A stretch of DNA of 64,000 nucleotides, from positions 15,172,597 to 15,236,596 of the forward strand of contig NC_053120.1 of the NCBI RefSeq assembly GCF_010015445.1. The letters are read 5' to 3'. Both the position numbers and the translations under genes were made by a program. The DNA comes from Perca fluviatilis. Its lineage: Eukaryota > Chordata > Actinopteri > Perciformes > Percidae. Shown piece by piece: positions 1 through 12,979 of the stretch (positions within the stretch are counted from its first letter, which is position 1; each line of letters opens with the position of its first letter). The notes below the pieces were generated by a model. That model had not been told where the DNA came from, did not search any database, and was given only the letters and a program-made list of their open reading frames with translations.

Positions 1-770
1 AGACTAATTTAGCTTGGTTAATCCCTCTGGATATTGAAGACCAATAAAACCATTGATGCAATCATCATAAAACTACATTACACAAAAATAAACTTTAAAG
101 AACCATTCAACAATAGCATGATAAACTATACTTGAAATTAAAAACTAAGTTTACATATTCTATTCCTGAACTGGGTTGTTCAGATGAAACATTACTATAC
201 TGTATACTGGACACAGGCCTATAATTATTGTGATTGATAAAGCGCACGTCAATTGGTCCACTGTAGCTGCTCTCATGAGATGTTGAGAAATAGGCTACTT
301 TTCACTAAATTAAAGTTTTAAGCCCCCATGTGTGGAAGAATTGTTGTTTTAATAGATATATGAACATTCTTATTCTTCTTTCCATTTAACTCTAAAATCT
401 TCAACATAACAATGTATAACATAAAATTGTGTTTTATTTAAAGTCTATGATTGACACTGAAAGTCCTGCACCGTTTTTAGCTACCTAGCACATGTTCAGA
501 CACAAACTATAAATATTTTCTGTCCGACTGAAAAAAAACATTTTCCACACCTTGATATGGCTATGTCAGAGGCATGTGGCTCTGGGCTATGTTAAGGCCG
601 AACAATAACTTTCGTTTTCCTGGTTTGCCAGTCTTACAAATGGTAGCTGGGATAAATACTCCGGTTATGATAATGTTTTTCCAACACCACCCCCATTTTA
701 GCATCTTTTCACTGATGAAATTAATATTAGCCAGCTATATATTATACTATGTTAATATTTTCAGCCTTAC

Positions 771-862
771 CTTATCTTGAAGATAGTTGATGATGGTGAA
801 CAGCTTTACAGTAGGCATATATAGACACGATGCCAGGCAGGCAGTTTCAGAAACGAAACTGG
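771..862 (-). promoter_or_regulatory. Promoter and non-coding first exon of an IFI44-like gene running off the left edge
   Basis: On the minus strand an interferon-response-like block (AGTTTCGTTTCTGAAACT, 843-860) is followed by a TATATA box near 817-824 and then a short leader ending in a consensus splice donor (AAG|GTAAGG, exon edge at 771). The same arrangement recurs at 23516-23607, where it precedes a recognisable IFI44-like exon 2. Bases 1-60 match the sequence just downstream of that exon, so exon 2 of this copy should lie only tens of bases left of the window. The ISRE match is imperfect: the two GAAA half-sites are one base apart rather than two. Confidence 0.6.
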
Positions 863-1072
863 AAGTGCGGACTGGAATAATTTTGCCTTCAAAATAAAAC
901 TGATGTAAATTCCAATGTGCGTTTCAAAGGTGTTTGCTAAGTGTAGCTCCGTTTAAAACTGTGAATAGTTGTTTAGGTAGGCCTACTAATGTCCCAGTAA
1001 GCTGTTTCAGTGAGTCAGCATGCACAGTACCAGGGCCTCTCCTAAGTGGAATGCAGCCATCATTGATGCTTT

Positions 1073-1670
1073 TGAAAATACAACGTCTGCCGTGAAAAAG
1101 GTCGTGTGGCTAATACATTCTTATCCTTTGAGCCTTATTAGTAGAAGTGTTTCAAGTCACGTTCACCAAACTCTTTTAACTGGGATAAATCGAAATAAAT
1201 CGTTCATTTCAGTCTAATTAGTGCCACCTGTTCACGATGGAGTGCATGTCTCTCGTGAGATTTGATCCTCGACGCCCCCAAATCACGGCTATCTGTTCAT
1301 TTACACAATTGCTACTACGTCAACAGAGCAGGGCTGTAACGTAAATTAAGAGTGATTTGAAATAAAGTAACAATATAAAAGGGAGGCGGTCAAAGAGATG
1401 TGACAGTCGAGAAGATGGAGGAGAGAATATTTCTCATCATACTGTATATAATGAGGGAATATGTTCACCCGGAGAGATACGTACCTCCGTAAAGACCCTG
1501 AGGCAGCTGTCATCGTGAGAGACGCTAATAAAATCATACAATCTAAAATAAAGTTGTTGAACCTCACAGTAAATTGGCCAGCCATGATGATGATGCATAT
1601 TGTGAACAGAATATTGATTTTGCGAGTTATTTATTTAGTTGATTTCTGTTACATTTGTAAACTTTAAATG
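1073..1670. other. Duplicated intergenic block without a recognised gene
   Basis: Matches 40687-41400 in the second duplication unit. Open frames exist on both strands, but the longest one differs in length between the two copies through indels, which argues against a conserved protein. Nothing in it was recognised. Confidence 0.4.
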
Positions 1671-2185
1671 AATTCAGATCAAAATGTATTATAGGTCTTG
1701 TGTCAAACAATATATTTTCACCCTTTGGAGACAGGCAGACTATCTGTGCAGTAGCCTACATCAGTATTATGACAGGTCCAGGCCACTCATACACTTTATT
1801 TCTAACTACAGAAAGAGAAAATTCTAATTATGGGAATGCAGCAATCTTTCTTACACAGCCTAATTGCTATATTTTGTTTGTAGAAATTGTTCTTGCATGA
1901 AGTTCATTGCCGTTGATACAAAGAACAAGATCACACTTACAAATTAAATATCACAAACTTCTGATTTTATTCTGAATTATACCATTTTGTCTATTATAAA
2001 TTTTGTAAAAACCATTATGAGAAAGTTATTTGACATAACCACTAGGAGTGGCTGAACTCAAAATCCTTCATCTGAGGTTGCTCTTTAAGATTTGACATAA
2101 AACAATAAATGGTTATTTAAATGTGAATGATGACTTTATTAATATTGTTTGAAAGACATATTTCAAAAGCTCAGAAATGAATGTT

Positions 2186-4495
2186 TTAGTCTATCTTTGG
2201 CCCTGTGTGTTGTGGTGTATTGTCCTGGAAATACAGTTCAGCATACTGCAGGATGTGGTCGACCGCACTAAGCAGAAGCACATCAGTGCTCGCATCCAGG
2301 TCCAGCTCTGACGAGTAGTTCTTCACCGGGACGATGTAGGAGGTCGACATACCTAACAAAGCTCCAACTTTACTCATCTATAAACACACAAAGACCTGAC
2401 GTTAAGATTTTCACACCATCAGTAATCACTTCCTTCAGCTGGTTAACAACAATGTCAAATTGGGTGACATTAGGACAGAAAAAAATATCTTAAGCCGTTT
2501 GTTTTTTTTCATTTCTCACAGAAGTACTTTTAGTTTGAAAATAATCCTGAGAAGAATCCCAAAATAAAAAGGATCTGATGGCTTGTAATTCCTCTTTTTG
2601 AAAATGTAAGCAAGTCTAGACACATTTCATAGTTACAGACTGTAATTTGTTGTGACCTTACACCCCCAAACTAACTTTAATCTATTCAAATTGAAGGTCA
2701 TAATAATTTGTCCAATTGTCATATGAATTGGGTATCCAAGCCTTTCTTGGATTTTAATCTGGTAATGTGAACCTAAATAAGCAAAAATAATAAGCACCAA
2801 AGTCAATTTTTCCATTTGTCCAACAAAACTGTGGTCACACTTCCTCTCCTGTAGTCTGCATGGTGACAGTGAATTTCAGCTAATTTTATTCCCACCACCA
2901 AGAAAATTCCAATAGTTTTAGTGATTTCTCTCGGTTACTGATTCACTTGTACCATCTTGGTGAAGCTGGTCAAGGAGGAGCCCACCATGACCCGGTTGGT
3001 GACTCTTCCATTGAATACCGACTTGACTGAACTGACGAAGCTGGACTTTCCAGAACCGACCGGGCCCAGGAGGAGAACCCGAGCCTGAGTCACCTCGTGA
3101 CAGATCGGCGCTGATGGTCTTCATCAGGCTCGTCTTTTGCCTGGGTTAGAATTTTGTTGATAGTGTTGAAAATAAGGTTTTCTTTTCACTTTAAATGAGA
3201 AGGAATATATTTATTTGACTGCTATGAATTTAAATAATTACAAATTTGACTCAATTGAAGTTCACAGCTTTACTCACTCTTCTGTCCACTCCATGTCTCT
3301 CCATTGAGATTCCAACTTTGGTTGAGCTGCTGAGGAGGTTAAAGTTAGAGTTAAGTTAAGTTTAAGAGTAATGAATATTGTGCATTTGCTATGTTTCACC
3401 TCTTCTGAAGAGTAAATGCATAAAAATAAAGCTCACTATTAAATTACTTTGTTATTTCAATTTTTTTTTTATTCTGTAGATAAGTGGCAAAACACAGTCA
3501 TGTCACACCCAGATATTTGCAGGAGCTACAGTGGAGTCTATTAGCACAAAAACATTCTGATGAGACAGGTTGGTTGAGAGATGTGTCCAGCAAATGTCAA
3601 AGCAGGCATAATCAAAGTAATGATTTTGTAACATGTAAGAAATCAATTGCCAGTGTTATCATTTTTTGTAATTGAACCATCAAGTGTTCAAGCAGGCATT
3701 TACTGTTTGGGAAACTGGAACACAATTGTGTATCCCATTTCCAAACTGGGCCTACAAATTATTTTTTACAAGCATCCAAACAAAGGAGAAAACTGATAAA
3801 GTACATTTTCAGTGGCAGTGCTGATCATTGACAGTTTAGTAGCTTACCTGGGAATGCAAACAAAGGTTTGATCTCTCTTCTCTCTGTTGAACTGACATCT
3901 GTAAAGTAGCTGTAAAGATTGGGGGATATTAAGTTTATTGGCACAAAATATTCTGCAAGTCTCTTAGACCAGAGTCACAGGTTGGTTCAGGGACCTGTCT
4001 AGAGACTGTCAGAAAACAGGCATCATCCAAGTAATTATTATTATTATTATTTAAAAAATGTAGGAAATCAATGGACAGTTCTGTAATTCTTTGGAATTGT
4101 ATCATCTGGTTGAAGTTACAGTTTTTCTTCTTTGTTTGAATACATTGCTGGTAACTGTATTAACATTGCTGCTATGCAGTGATGCAATGCTTTAGCTGCA
4201 TTTTCTCAACTTTTAATGATTTCAACTTCTCACACAAAGTTTGCACAACATTTAACAGAAGTGTAGACACTGAATACAGACACTAGAGATTCCTTTGCTC
4301 ACAATATTCAAGCTTTTTCTTACTAGCTTACCCGGGAATGTAAACAAAGGTTTGTTCTCCATTCTCTCTGTTGAACTGACGTCTGTAAGTGTGCTCAGAG
4401 CATCTTTGGCACCCGCTGCCATGCTGACAGCAGGTTTGGCTGACGTAGATGGAGCGGAGGGGATGGGTGGGGTAAATGTAAAGCTGCCGCCGAAG
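2186..4495 (-). pseudogene. IFI44-like copy A, D-type pseudogene
   Basis: Five exons can be matched to copy D: 4332-4495 (164 bp, intact splice sites), 3848-3898 (51 bp, 54 bp shorter than in D, in frame), 3278-3329 (52 bp), 2953-3140 (188 bp) and the terminal exon 2186-2377 (192 bp, same protein sequence as D). The P-loop exon has lost 8 bp relative to D's 196 bp, shifting the frame just before the GPVGSGKS motif. The three exons carrying the G3 (DxxG) and G4 (xKxD-like) motifs are absent, because about 2.57 kb present in D (42545-45110) is missing at position 2873. D's short start exon and ISRE promoter are also absent, since the duplication ends at about 4527. The copy cannot encode a GTPase-like protein. 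High identity to D suggests a recent duplication. A polyadenylation hexamer (AATAAA, minus) lies at 1966-1971. Confidence 0.85.
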
Positions 4496-4569
4496 CTGAT
4501 GGGGAAAACAGACGGACACTTTTCAGACCTTTCTATGTCTGTTCCATTCTTTTTATACTTTTAATGATT

Positions 4570-6400
4570 TATTTGGAATTAGTATAACACAATGCCACAC
4601 AAGTCTCCTAAAAGGTACATGCTAGAGTACACATTAACCTTAGTTTTACATTTTCAGTTTTGAAATGTTTTTAACTGTCTCTGGTGTCGGCATTATAGTT
4701 GTCAGGGCTTGGGATTTTCTGGCATTTGTTATTTTTACAGATGGAAATAAATGGCTTCCACAGAGCCAGAAAATCCATCATAGTAATCATGCAGTCAGCA
4801 CATTAAAGTAGATAACTCTATAGTACAGTATATGCTCTAAAGTCTCCATTACATAGCACAATTCATCCCTAAATAAACGCCTAGCATAACATTAATAAGC
4901 AAGATTAGGGTGCAATTTTCCCACATCATTGCCAAACCGTCCTAAGGCCATTTGCACAGCTGCGCCAACACCTTCTTTGTCAGGTTAACACAACACACTT
5001 TTTAATTAATACTTTACGCAATGAGAACAGCTTGTAGATCACTAAATCTTCCCTGTGTCCATGGTGGACTGTTGGCTGTGTTTCTCAGTGCTAACACATT
5101 AGTAAAAACTGCATGGATTGATACGAGCCAACTACTACTGTAGTATCTTGAAAGTGGGAACTTAAATCCGGTCTAAAGCTAAATAGTAAAAGATCTTGAA
5201 TGATATAAAGTTAAATTTGGCAGTTTTCTTTAAGTTTTCTGTAAATTCAGCCTTGACAAATTAATGTCTCATTTACAGGATATTTACTTGGAACTGCTAG
5301 CTAAAAAGTTCAAACTTAATTCACAAGCTTTATTGATTTTGAAAGAATATATATATATATAAAAAGTACACTTTCTACTTATGTTGCTGGTTGCCAGTAT
5401 AAGTGTGAGGACCACAGCCAGTGATATACAAGTATTATTTTGCCGTCTGTGTACTAAGTTGACAAATATAATTGGCCAAAAGGTCTGTTTAGCTTTAACA
5501 TGCATGCTAATGCTGTGTTAGCAGGCAGAAAGCTGCAGTGTAGATGCCAGAATGTGCTGCTTTATTCTCCCCTCTGGTTGTCACTGTAATCAGCCTTTGG
5601 ACTCTGACCAAGCCCATGTGTACTTGTTTGTGTGTGAGTGTGTTTTTGGATGTGTGTGTGTGCACGTGTGTGTTCTGCAATGTAACCAAGTGGTTCAAGT
5701 TGAAATGGTTCCTTCTTCACGTGGCTGCCTTTTTGTTGATGACTGAAGCCGTTGGCTGATGAGAGAAAAGCCATCTGACAGTTGGAAAAAGTCTGAGAGA
5801 GTCAGCTGTGCCATAAGAGCCCCCCTCTTCTCCGTCCCCAGTGGTCTTCCTCCGGTGCTCCAACGACCCGAACCAACCATGTCATCTGATCCTATTGACA
5901 GATCTGCTGAATATCATTTTCAGCAGCCTGTTTGACACATTTCCACCAGGAGCCTCCCAGTACGACCACTGAGCAGCTCGACTGGAGGAAATGCATCAAT
6001 ATCATGGAAAAGTAGAAAAAGGAAGCTGACTATCATTGATTCCAGGTGTGTGTTTTGCATTTCCAGGACATTCCTTCTTCACTATCGTGCATCATTCTTG
6101 TTGGTCACACCTGTGACAGTTACAAAGTCGTACAACCAGTTTAATGTCAACTGTGGCCAAGTTGGAGAGAGCTCCTCGTCTTTTATGTGCACTAACACAA
6201 CATCAATATTTTAAACACTATTTCAGGATGTGCGTTTGTTTAAAAGTTATCCTGAGCACAGAGCATAATTATTTTTTAACTGATGATTATTGTTGCTGAG
6301 AGGACAGCCGCACATTTAATATACACTCTAATTCACTTCATTTCAATAGACAAAGCAGGCGCGACCAGTCTGATTTGAGGTGTGATGTTTGTTGTGTAGT
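4570..6400. other. Intergenic region, no supported gene
   Basis: No exon with convincing splice sites and no repeat with clear ends was seen. It contains a short TA run near 5348-5360 and a TG-rich run at 5625-5670. It separates pseudogene A from the 3' flank of copy B. Confidence 0.4.
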
Positions 6401-6419
6401 TTACAGTTTGCTGTAACAC

Positions 6420-6800
6420 CACAGTCCTGTTACACAGAGAGGGACTGCTCCTCAGCTGGTCCGACTCTAACACTGTTTGCTGTACAGTAACTGTCTGACC
6501 TGCATTAATAAATTTCAGTTTTTCTGTTCATGCACTTTGAAATTTTATTGAACAACAAAATACTGACCGATTATTAATTTTAGGAATGATAAAGGATCTA
6601 CAGTACATAGGAAGTTTCAAAGTTCTACATGACACCCTGTCCTTATTGTCACTGACTCAACAATAACAATAAACATGATTCTATCTGCTAATACAAACCT
6701 CTGAGAAACTTGAAAAAACGTATTCCCAAAGCCTGATGAAACAAAAAAAATGAAAAACTTCGACAGCAGTTTGGTATTAGCATGGTTGGTGTCCAAGGAG
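6420..6800. repeat. 3'-flank duplicate shared by copies B and C
   Basis: Starting at the CTCAGCTGGTCCGACTC motif, this block matches 12980-13270, including the run TTTCAGTTTTTCT and the later AACAATAAACATGATT. Each block lies about 0.7-1.8 kb beyond the stop codon of its gene (B here, C at 12980). This indicates that B and C arose as a tandem duplication including their downstream DNA. A minus-strand AATAAA at 6544-6549 is a distant candidate polyadenylation signal for B. Confidence 0.6.
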
Positions 6801-7447
6801 CACATACTGTACAGAGTATAAACTTTGTACCAGGATGCATAATGTTAAGCAGTTACTGCAAAATCTGGGCCACATACACTACCTGTTACAGTATATTGAT
6901 GCTTTCCTTCAATAATGGCTCATTTTCCATAGATAAAAAAATAAAATTATTTGTATTGTATCAAATGTATTATTTACATTTGAAATAGTTTTGGCCCGAA
7001 AAAATTATAAAATGATTAAAATCCCAATCAAGCTTATGTGGCAGGAGAACTTTTAAACAGTATTGTAAAATTGAAGTATTGTTGTGTTATGCTTTACATT
7101 ATTAGAAAGTCTCAGTTTCAGTTAAATCAGATTTGGTACATACAAAATCAACTGTATAATATTTCTATAATCATGGAGTAATGTGGAAGGCAAAAACCAA
7201 TAATTAGGTTAAGGCCCCAAGTCTAAATCAACTCCAATATTACCAATACAATTGATTCAGGTAACTAAAAATGAGCTATACACTGTTTGCATCTGGTTTA
7301 AACTGTTGACCGACTGTTATGAATATGGAACATGATAATAGCTAATTTAGGCATTTATCTATTATCTGGTGATACTACAAGGCTAGAAATGGGGTAGCCA
7401 TCTTTGACCTGACATCAACCCGACAACATCTGCTGTGCTAATCCTTA

Positions 7448-10357
7448 CTATTCTTTGGTTTCAATGTTGCTTTTTCTGTCACTGAGCTCATCGAAGTAAC
7501 TATCAGCGGCGCGAAGCATCTGGATGACAGCGGTGAGTAGCAGGATGTCACAATTCAGGTCCAACTCAAACTCTTTGCTGTAGTTCTTCACCGGAACAAC
7601 ACAGGACATCGGCACACCGAGCCGAGCGCTGACCTCCTGCATCTGGATCACAAGAGATTCAGATGAGCCATTTTATTCTTTTTTTGACACCAAAAGACAA
7701 AGAATTGCATTAATTAAAAAAGGTTAATTGTGTAACATTTTTGTATTTCAGTAGGTTATTATCCATTGCAATTCAATGACAACATACAGTATACCTAAGC
7801 CTTTACTGTACACAAGATAAGAGACAACTTAAGTTAAATGAAATTTAGATTTCATGTTGCTGTATGGCTTATGTCATTCCATCAAGGTCACTAAATATCA
7901 AAAATTCAAACAAGCTTTTTTGCATTTTCTTTTTCAGAATAAAATCCTACAATTTAAAGTTGATCTCACCATCTCCTCGATGTAGCAGCTCTTATAAATG
8001 TTCCTAACGTCCTGTGAGACAAAAGTGCAGGCTTCATCCACTTTAGTCAGCAGGATCAGCTGAGGAATCCCTGGAAACAAAAAAAAATAAATAAACTGTC
8101 TCCATCTCTAAAATTCTGTGCATCTACTGTACTGTAGTGCAGTATAGTTACTATGCTACTATTCCATTCAAATTTCTATTCATTTTATTTTAGCTTCAAT
8201 TGTTTTGTGATAGGTGTTCTGATCTGTTGTAGAATGTTCTATACATGAGCATTAGTATGAACTGCAGTACTATGTTAGCAGTCCTTGCATGTTTTAATGG
8301 TTTGTGAATATCAAACATTGGTATCAAAATATGTGTATTGACCATACACTGTATACATGAATTTGAGTGTTTTTTTTTGTAGAGTTAATGACTTTTATCA
8401 GATAACATTTTAATCCATGAGGTCTGAGGATTAAGTACGTTAGATTAATTTTCACTAACCCATCGAGTTGACCTTTCTGCGGATAGCTTCCAGCTTCAGC
8501 TCCAGTTTTGTGGGCATGATGGAGACCTTGCAGGCGTCAGTGACATAGACCACACAGTGGATCTCATCCTTGAGCTCTGGAGACTTGCGATAGCCGCTGG
8601 CCTCCGGATGCAGAGGAGCAGAAGGATTGAACTGAGCCATACAGGTGAAAGAAAAGGACCAAATGATTGCATTGTCATGTGTATGTTTATTATCCTGCTG
8701 AATGTAACAAAATGCTCTACCTGATAACTGTCTGGCAGATGGCCTTTGAGGATGCTGATGATGTCATCAATGTCAAGCCCAGCCCCCGTGTTTTCCTCCA
8801 ATCCCATGGTATCACAAAAGATGATTGGCAGAGGTTTTCCTCCTCGTCCAGCTTTCACCGAGTAGGTGCGAAACTGTCAGGTAAGGAGTTAAGGTAAGTA
8901 ATGGAGTTTATCATACAAAATGTAGATGGTGAAAATTAGTCATGACGCAAATTGTAATTTGTAGAATTAACAACAAAAGACTCACTCTGCCTTTTTTTTT
9001 TAAACTTGCATAAGTAGGACTGCCAACGCATACACAAAGAGAGCTGCTGTCAATCACTTAGTAAGTGCAGCTATTAACTTTTTCATTAGCAGTCAAGACC
9101 ACACTTGTGATACTTTATGGTCGTGAAACAGGCTGAGCAGAAAACACTACCTACTTAAAAAGTAGGTAGTGTTTTCTGCTCAGCCTGTCACTGCTCAACA
9201 TATACTGTTAACTTGTTATGCCAGACCTAAAGACCTGCCTCAAAAAGTCTGCAGCCATGCTAGTGGCTTTGTGAGGCTGTACTTAGGCACAGTGGTGCTT
9301 TGAGCCAATTGATAGATAAAAAGCACAGCTAAAGCTGATGAGAATGTCAGTTGTTGTGCTGGTTTTTATTACTTATAATTTATTAAAAATGTATTCTGAC
9401 TTGATGAAGGCACAAGAGTCAAGGGACCACCAGTAGTATTACAATGGTAGTAATGGTGTATTAGTGTTGCTTATTTTTGGCTGAATAGGGGTTAAAAAAC
9501 AGATACATTTTACAATGCTATGAACTGTAAAGAGGTTGATGGAGCACGAGCTGAAACTAACCTTTGTGGTGAGGCTGGTGGTAGAGCTGCCAGCGATGGC
9601 CTGGTTGCTGACGTGGCCTCTGAATACAGAGTTGATAGAATTGAAAAAGCTGGACTTTCCAGCTCCAACTGGTCCAATGAGCAGAACCCGAACCTGGGAC
9701 ACAGAGCTGATCATGGGGCAATAGAGCTTAATACCGTCCATCAACTCTGTTCTCTTCCTGACGAAACAAGAGCAGTTTTAAAACACCAAATTATAGTTAT
9801 TTAGTCATTATTATTTAATTAGTATTTTTGAAAAGTATGACATGGTGCAATATACTGTAACATATTAAAGAGAGGTACAGTAATAGCATTATATGATGGA
9901 AGGGGTGCCCCATCCAGCTTACTCAGTTTCCCAGACCATCGGCCTCCATGGCTTCTCAAATTCTGGGATCTCTGTTAAAGAGAGAAAAAAATGCTTTTAC
10001 AAAACAATACCTAATTTTCTTCAAATATCATCCAGCCATTCAATTTTAAATCTGTTAAATTGTACACATTTTGAAGTCTTTTGAAGTTATGAAATTAAGT
10101 GATCATGTAATTAAATCTAAAACAAAGAATCCCTTAGACAAGCTCATTTTTAACTTTTGTTTGTAAGCTAAAACCACTCCCTTGTTCGTTTCCTTCCTTT
10201 GCCCAACATAATAAATTGAGATTTCAGACACTTATAGTTCATAATTTTTGCACTACTGGTTGTTATTATTAGTCAGTGAGAGGTGAAAAGAAACTAGAGC
10301 TATCTGCTATTTAACTAGAGCTAGCCTGTTCAGACCGGGTGTCATATATCCACATAA

Positions 10358-10416
<59 letters not shown>

Positions 10417-12600
10417 TATACAAATAAATGTATCCAGGTTTACATTTACAGAAAAGTCTGGTTTCCGGTACCCAAATAGATGGCGTAGATGTATATTGTG
10501 TTTGTTCTGGCAGCACTTCAACAAAAGTGCATTATTCATTTATTAAAAATGGGAAACAAAATGCTTTTGTTTATAGGTTCAGAGCTCAATCAGGCTTGCC
10601 TTGTGCTTGATGTAAGATACAATCTGTTTGAAACATGTTTTTTTTGTTGTTGAGAAAACTCACCCTCAACTTCATAGACTTCACACTCAGCCAGGTTGAG
10701 GTCATTGCCATGCATTTCTGCAGCATTTAAGTTGTAATAATTTCCTGGATTGGTATAGACTACTGCTCGGCTTGCATTGACAAGAACAAATGTTTCTCCA
10801 AAATATGGACCACAGTTAGCCATCATTCTCACTGCGTTAGCAGGAATAGTGACCGGATACTTGATGAGCTTTTCTCCACTGAAGGTGAAAAGAAAGGCCT
10901 GGTCATCGTGGACATACTGTCCAGACTGACTGAAAGGTTGTTTGGTGTAGCCTCCAAACACATAACCAGAGGCGTTGTAGCCCACAGACACTGTGGGACA
11001 GCGGTTGTCACATCGTTGGTGAAAGGCTGCACCGGTGAAACCATGGATGCTGGCCTTGTACAGCAGCTGGAGTTTGACTCTTCCCAGCTGGGAGCAGATA
11101 GTTTTCTGCTGGCTATTGGTTAACATGGAGTTCATAGTGGACAGCTGGTCTGCTGAAGTTCCTGAATGGGGCGTCTGGAGCCTTTTAAGTGTCTGAACAC
11201 AGAACAAAAACAGTTGCATTAAAGATAAATGCTGTTTTGGGTTTTAGCAGTGTATCTAATTTCGAATTAATTGACCCAAGGGGTAAAGTGATATTATCTC
11301 TGTCTTATGTACAAAATTCTCCATGGACTGGCTCCTCATGTATTGAGCCAGTTTGTAAACGCAGTACCAAATGCTTACAGATCCACAAGGAGTGCAGCAA
11401 GAGGTGACTGCATTGTTCCGTTGAGGAAAAGTGCATTCGGCCAAACAGCTTTTGCAGTCAGGGCTGCTCGTGAATGGAACCTCATTCCAACTCACATTAG
11501 GAATTTTAAAACTTATGTTTCTTTTAAATTTAACTTAAAGAAGTGGCTAACAGGTAATCAGGACTGTCAACATTACATGTAGTTACAAAATCTTACTGCT
11601 ATCTTACTAATCTTGCTATCTGCTGTCTTTCCTGTCCTGCCTGTTGTGTCACTTGTGCTATGCCTATGAGGTTGTTGGACTGACAGTGTGGCTTGTGTGT
11701 GTTGGTGTTGATGTTGATATTGACCAACTGTTTTTGTTTATATGCTTGATCATTTCTTTTTACATTTATAGTCAATTCTACTTGTATTGGACTAAACTTC
11801 TATGTACTATTATAATCCTTTTATCTTTTTAGGTGTGACATTGTACGATCTGTCCAGGGACAGCAGATGTAAAACAGCCTTTTGGCTAATTCTGGCACAC
11901 TGTACATTTTTTATGTATTATTAGTGTGCACTGTCCCTGTTAAATAAACCTTAAATAAATAAATAAGTGGATCCAACTAGTATAATTCAGGTTCCAAGTT
12001 AAGACAATAAACAGCAATAAACATTGTATAAATAATAATAATAATAATGATTGCAGTAATTATTATTGCTAGTATTGTCTCAGTCTTCTATAGCCTACTG
12101 AGAACATGTTCTGTTGACACTGAGCGGTGTGATTTAACTCTTCAGAGGCCATATTTTAGTACTTTTGTTTTGCTCATAACAAAACCTAGGCTAGGTAAAA
12201 TTCAGTTGACAAAATACGCACGTGTCTACAGAGTATTCCAATAAAAAATTTATAATTGTATTGGCATAATTTAGCTTAGGCTACATTTAGTTTGAACGCG
12301 CCCACATTAAACAGATCAGACTCCAGATTAAATTGATTAGTCGTCAGTTATATTGGCTACACAACAATTAACCAGCGCCTGTGCGCAAAATCTAATTGGC
12401 ATCAGTTGTAAAATATTGGTAAGTTGAAATAGCCTACATCACAGCTGTTTTGGTCGGCAACAACTTCATAATTAAATCTGGCAAAAGTATGATAAATAAT
12501 AATGCATCTTTACCTCTTTCTTTGAAAAAAGGCAGGGAAAACCAAAACGCAGCTGAATCACTTTACAGGAGGATGAAGGTGCGCTGCGCATCTGCAGCTG
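7448..12600 (-). CDS. ifi44l-like: Interferon-induced protein 44-like, copy B, apparently intact
   Basis: Coding exons, in minus-strand order, are 10664-11135, 9923-9971, 9562-9757, 8721-8873, 8460-8631, 7970-8070 and 7448-7642. All have GT-AG borders and compatible phases, and together they give 1338 bp, or 445 aa, close to the usual IFI44 length. A non-coding exon ends at 12514, and exon 2 runs to about 11192 including 5' UTR. The start ATG at 11135 is the first in the leader and has A at -3. Residues ~10-155 form a TLDc domain ([15 protein letters not shown]). A GTPase-like domain follows: P-loop GPVGAGKS, G3-like CDTMG and G4-like TKVD, then a conserved C-terminus containing VVPVKNY. IFI44 proteins are cytoplasmic interferon-stimulated products with reported antiviral and feedback roles; activity of this copy is inferred only. 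A 5'-truncated LINE sits in intron 1 and a perfect hairpin in the intron at 9128-9188. Confidence 0.9.
9128..9188. repeat. Perfect 29-bp inverted repeat (hairpin) in an intron of copy B
   Basis: Two exactly complementary 29-base arms (9128-9156 and 9160-9188) flank a 3-base AAA loop. The hairpin lies between the P-loop exon and the G3 exon. No such structure is seen at the corresponding place in copy D. Its origin (transposon footprint or recent inversion-duplication) is not evident. Confidence 0.9.
10360..10412. repeat. (TA)n microsatellite
   Basis: Long TA dinucleotide run in the intron between the exon at 9923-9971 and the TLDc exon of copy B. Confidence 0.95.
11270..11967 (+). mobile_element. 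5'-truncated LINE 3' end in intron 1 of copy B
   Basis: The plus strand encodes about 90 residues beginning [16 protein letters not shown] and continuing through [10 protein letters not shown] and KSAFGQTAF to VRAAREWN. This is the C-terminal tail typical of the reverse-transcriptase ORF of L2/CR1-type teleost LINEs. A 3' UTR follows and ends in an A-rich TAAATAAATAAATAAG tail. No reverse-transcriptase core is present, so the copy is 5'-truncated and immobile. It lies antisense to copy B in its first intron. The left boundary is approximate. The LINE type is recalled from family knowledge; the tail sequence and the 3' repeat are seen directly. Confidence 0.75.
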
Positions 12601-12665
12601 ATGCAGGAGGCAGGCCTGAATAAAACCGGAACTACTAGGGTGTTGCCTTCAAAATAAGATTGTGT
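12514..12665 (-). promoter_or_regulatory. Non-coding first exon and diverged promoter of copy B
   Basis: A donor (AAAGAG|GTAAAG) marks the exon edge at 12514. Upstream, minus-strand sequence AGTTCCGGTTTTATTCAG (about 12610-12630) is collinear with the AGTTTCGTTTCTGAAACTG element of the C and left-edge promoters. Both are preceded by the shared TTATTTTGAAGGCAA motif and followed by GCCTGCCT. The copy B version has lost the GAAA repeats and shows no TATATA box. Transcription start is unmarked; the exon's 5' end is estimated. Confidence 0.5.
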
Positions 12666-12979
12666 AAAAAATCCTACAAAAAAGGTTTTCTATCTGATTT
12701 TTACTTCCTTCATCAAAATTACTATAAAAAAGTGTTCAAGCGTGTATCACTTTGAATTAAATGTTTACTTTAAGTCCAAATCTTCACAAAAATCACTTTA
12801 TTTTGAAGGTGATTATTGGAAGTTAAAGACACATTTTAGCTGTCTTGACTGACAACTTTTAAGTTTCGTTTTCCCATTAACCCGACATGATGGCTACAGC
12901 ATCACATCGTTACTTCAGTGTAAAAGAATACACTATGTTAAATGCAATGTGCTCAGTCCATAAGTTATTTTTAAGTTTA

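Larger units (their letters stand above)
1..4527. repeat. Segmental duplication, unit 1
   Basis: This stretch matches 22554-23969 (for 1-1072) and 40687-46830 (for 1080-4527) nearly base for base; the terminal exon at 2186-2377 encodes the same 63 residues as 41861-42052. The unit holds the promoter of one TLDc-type copy and the body of a D-type copy. Differences from the second unit are mostly small indels, plus one large internal deletion at about 2873. The homology stops near 4527, inside sequence upstream of the first coding exon. Confidence 0.85.
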
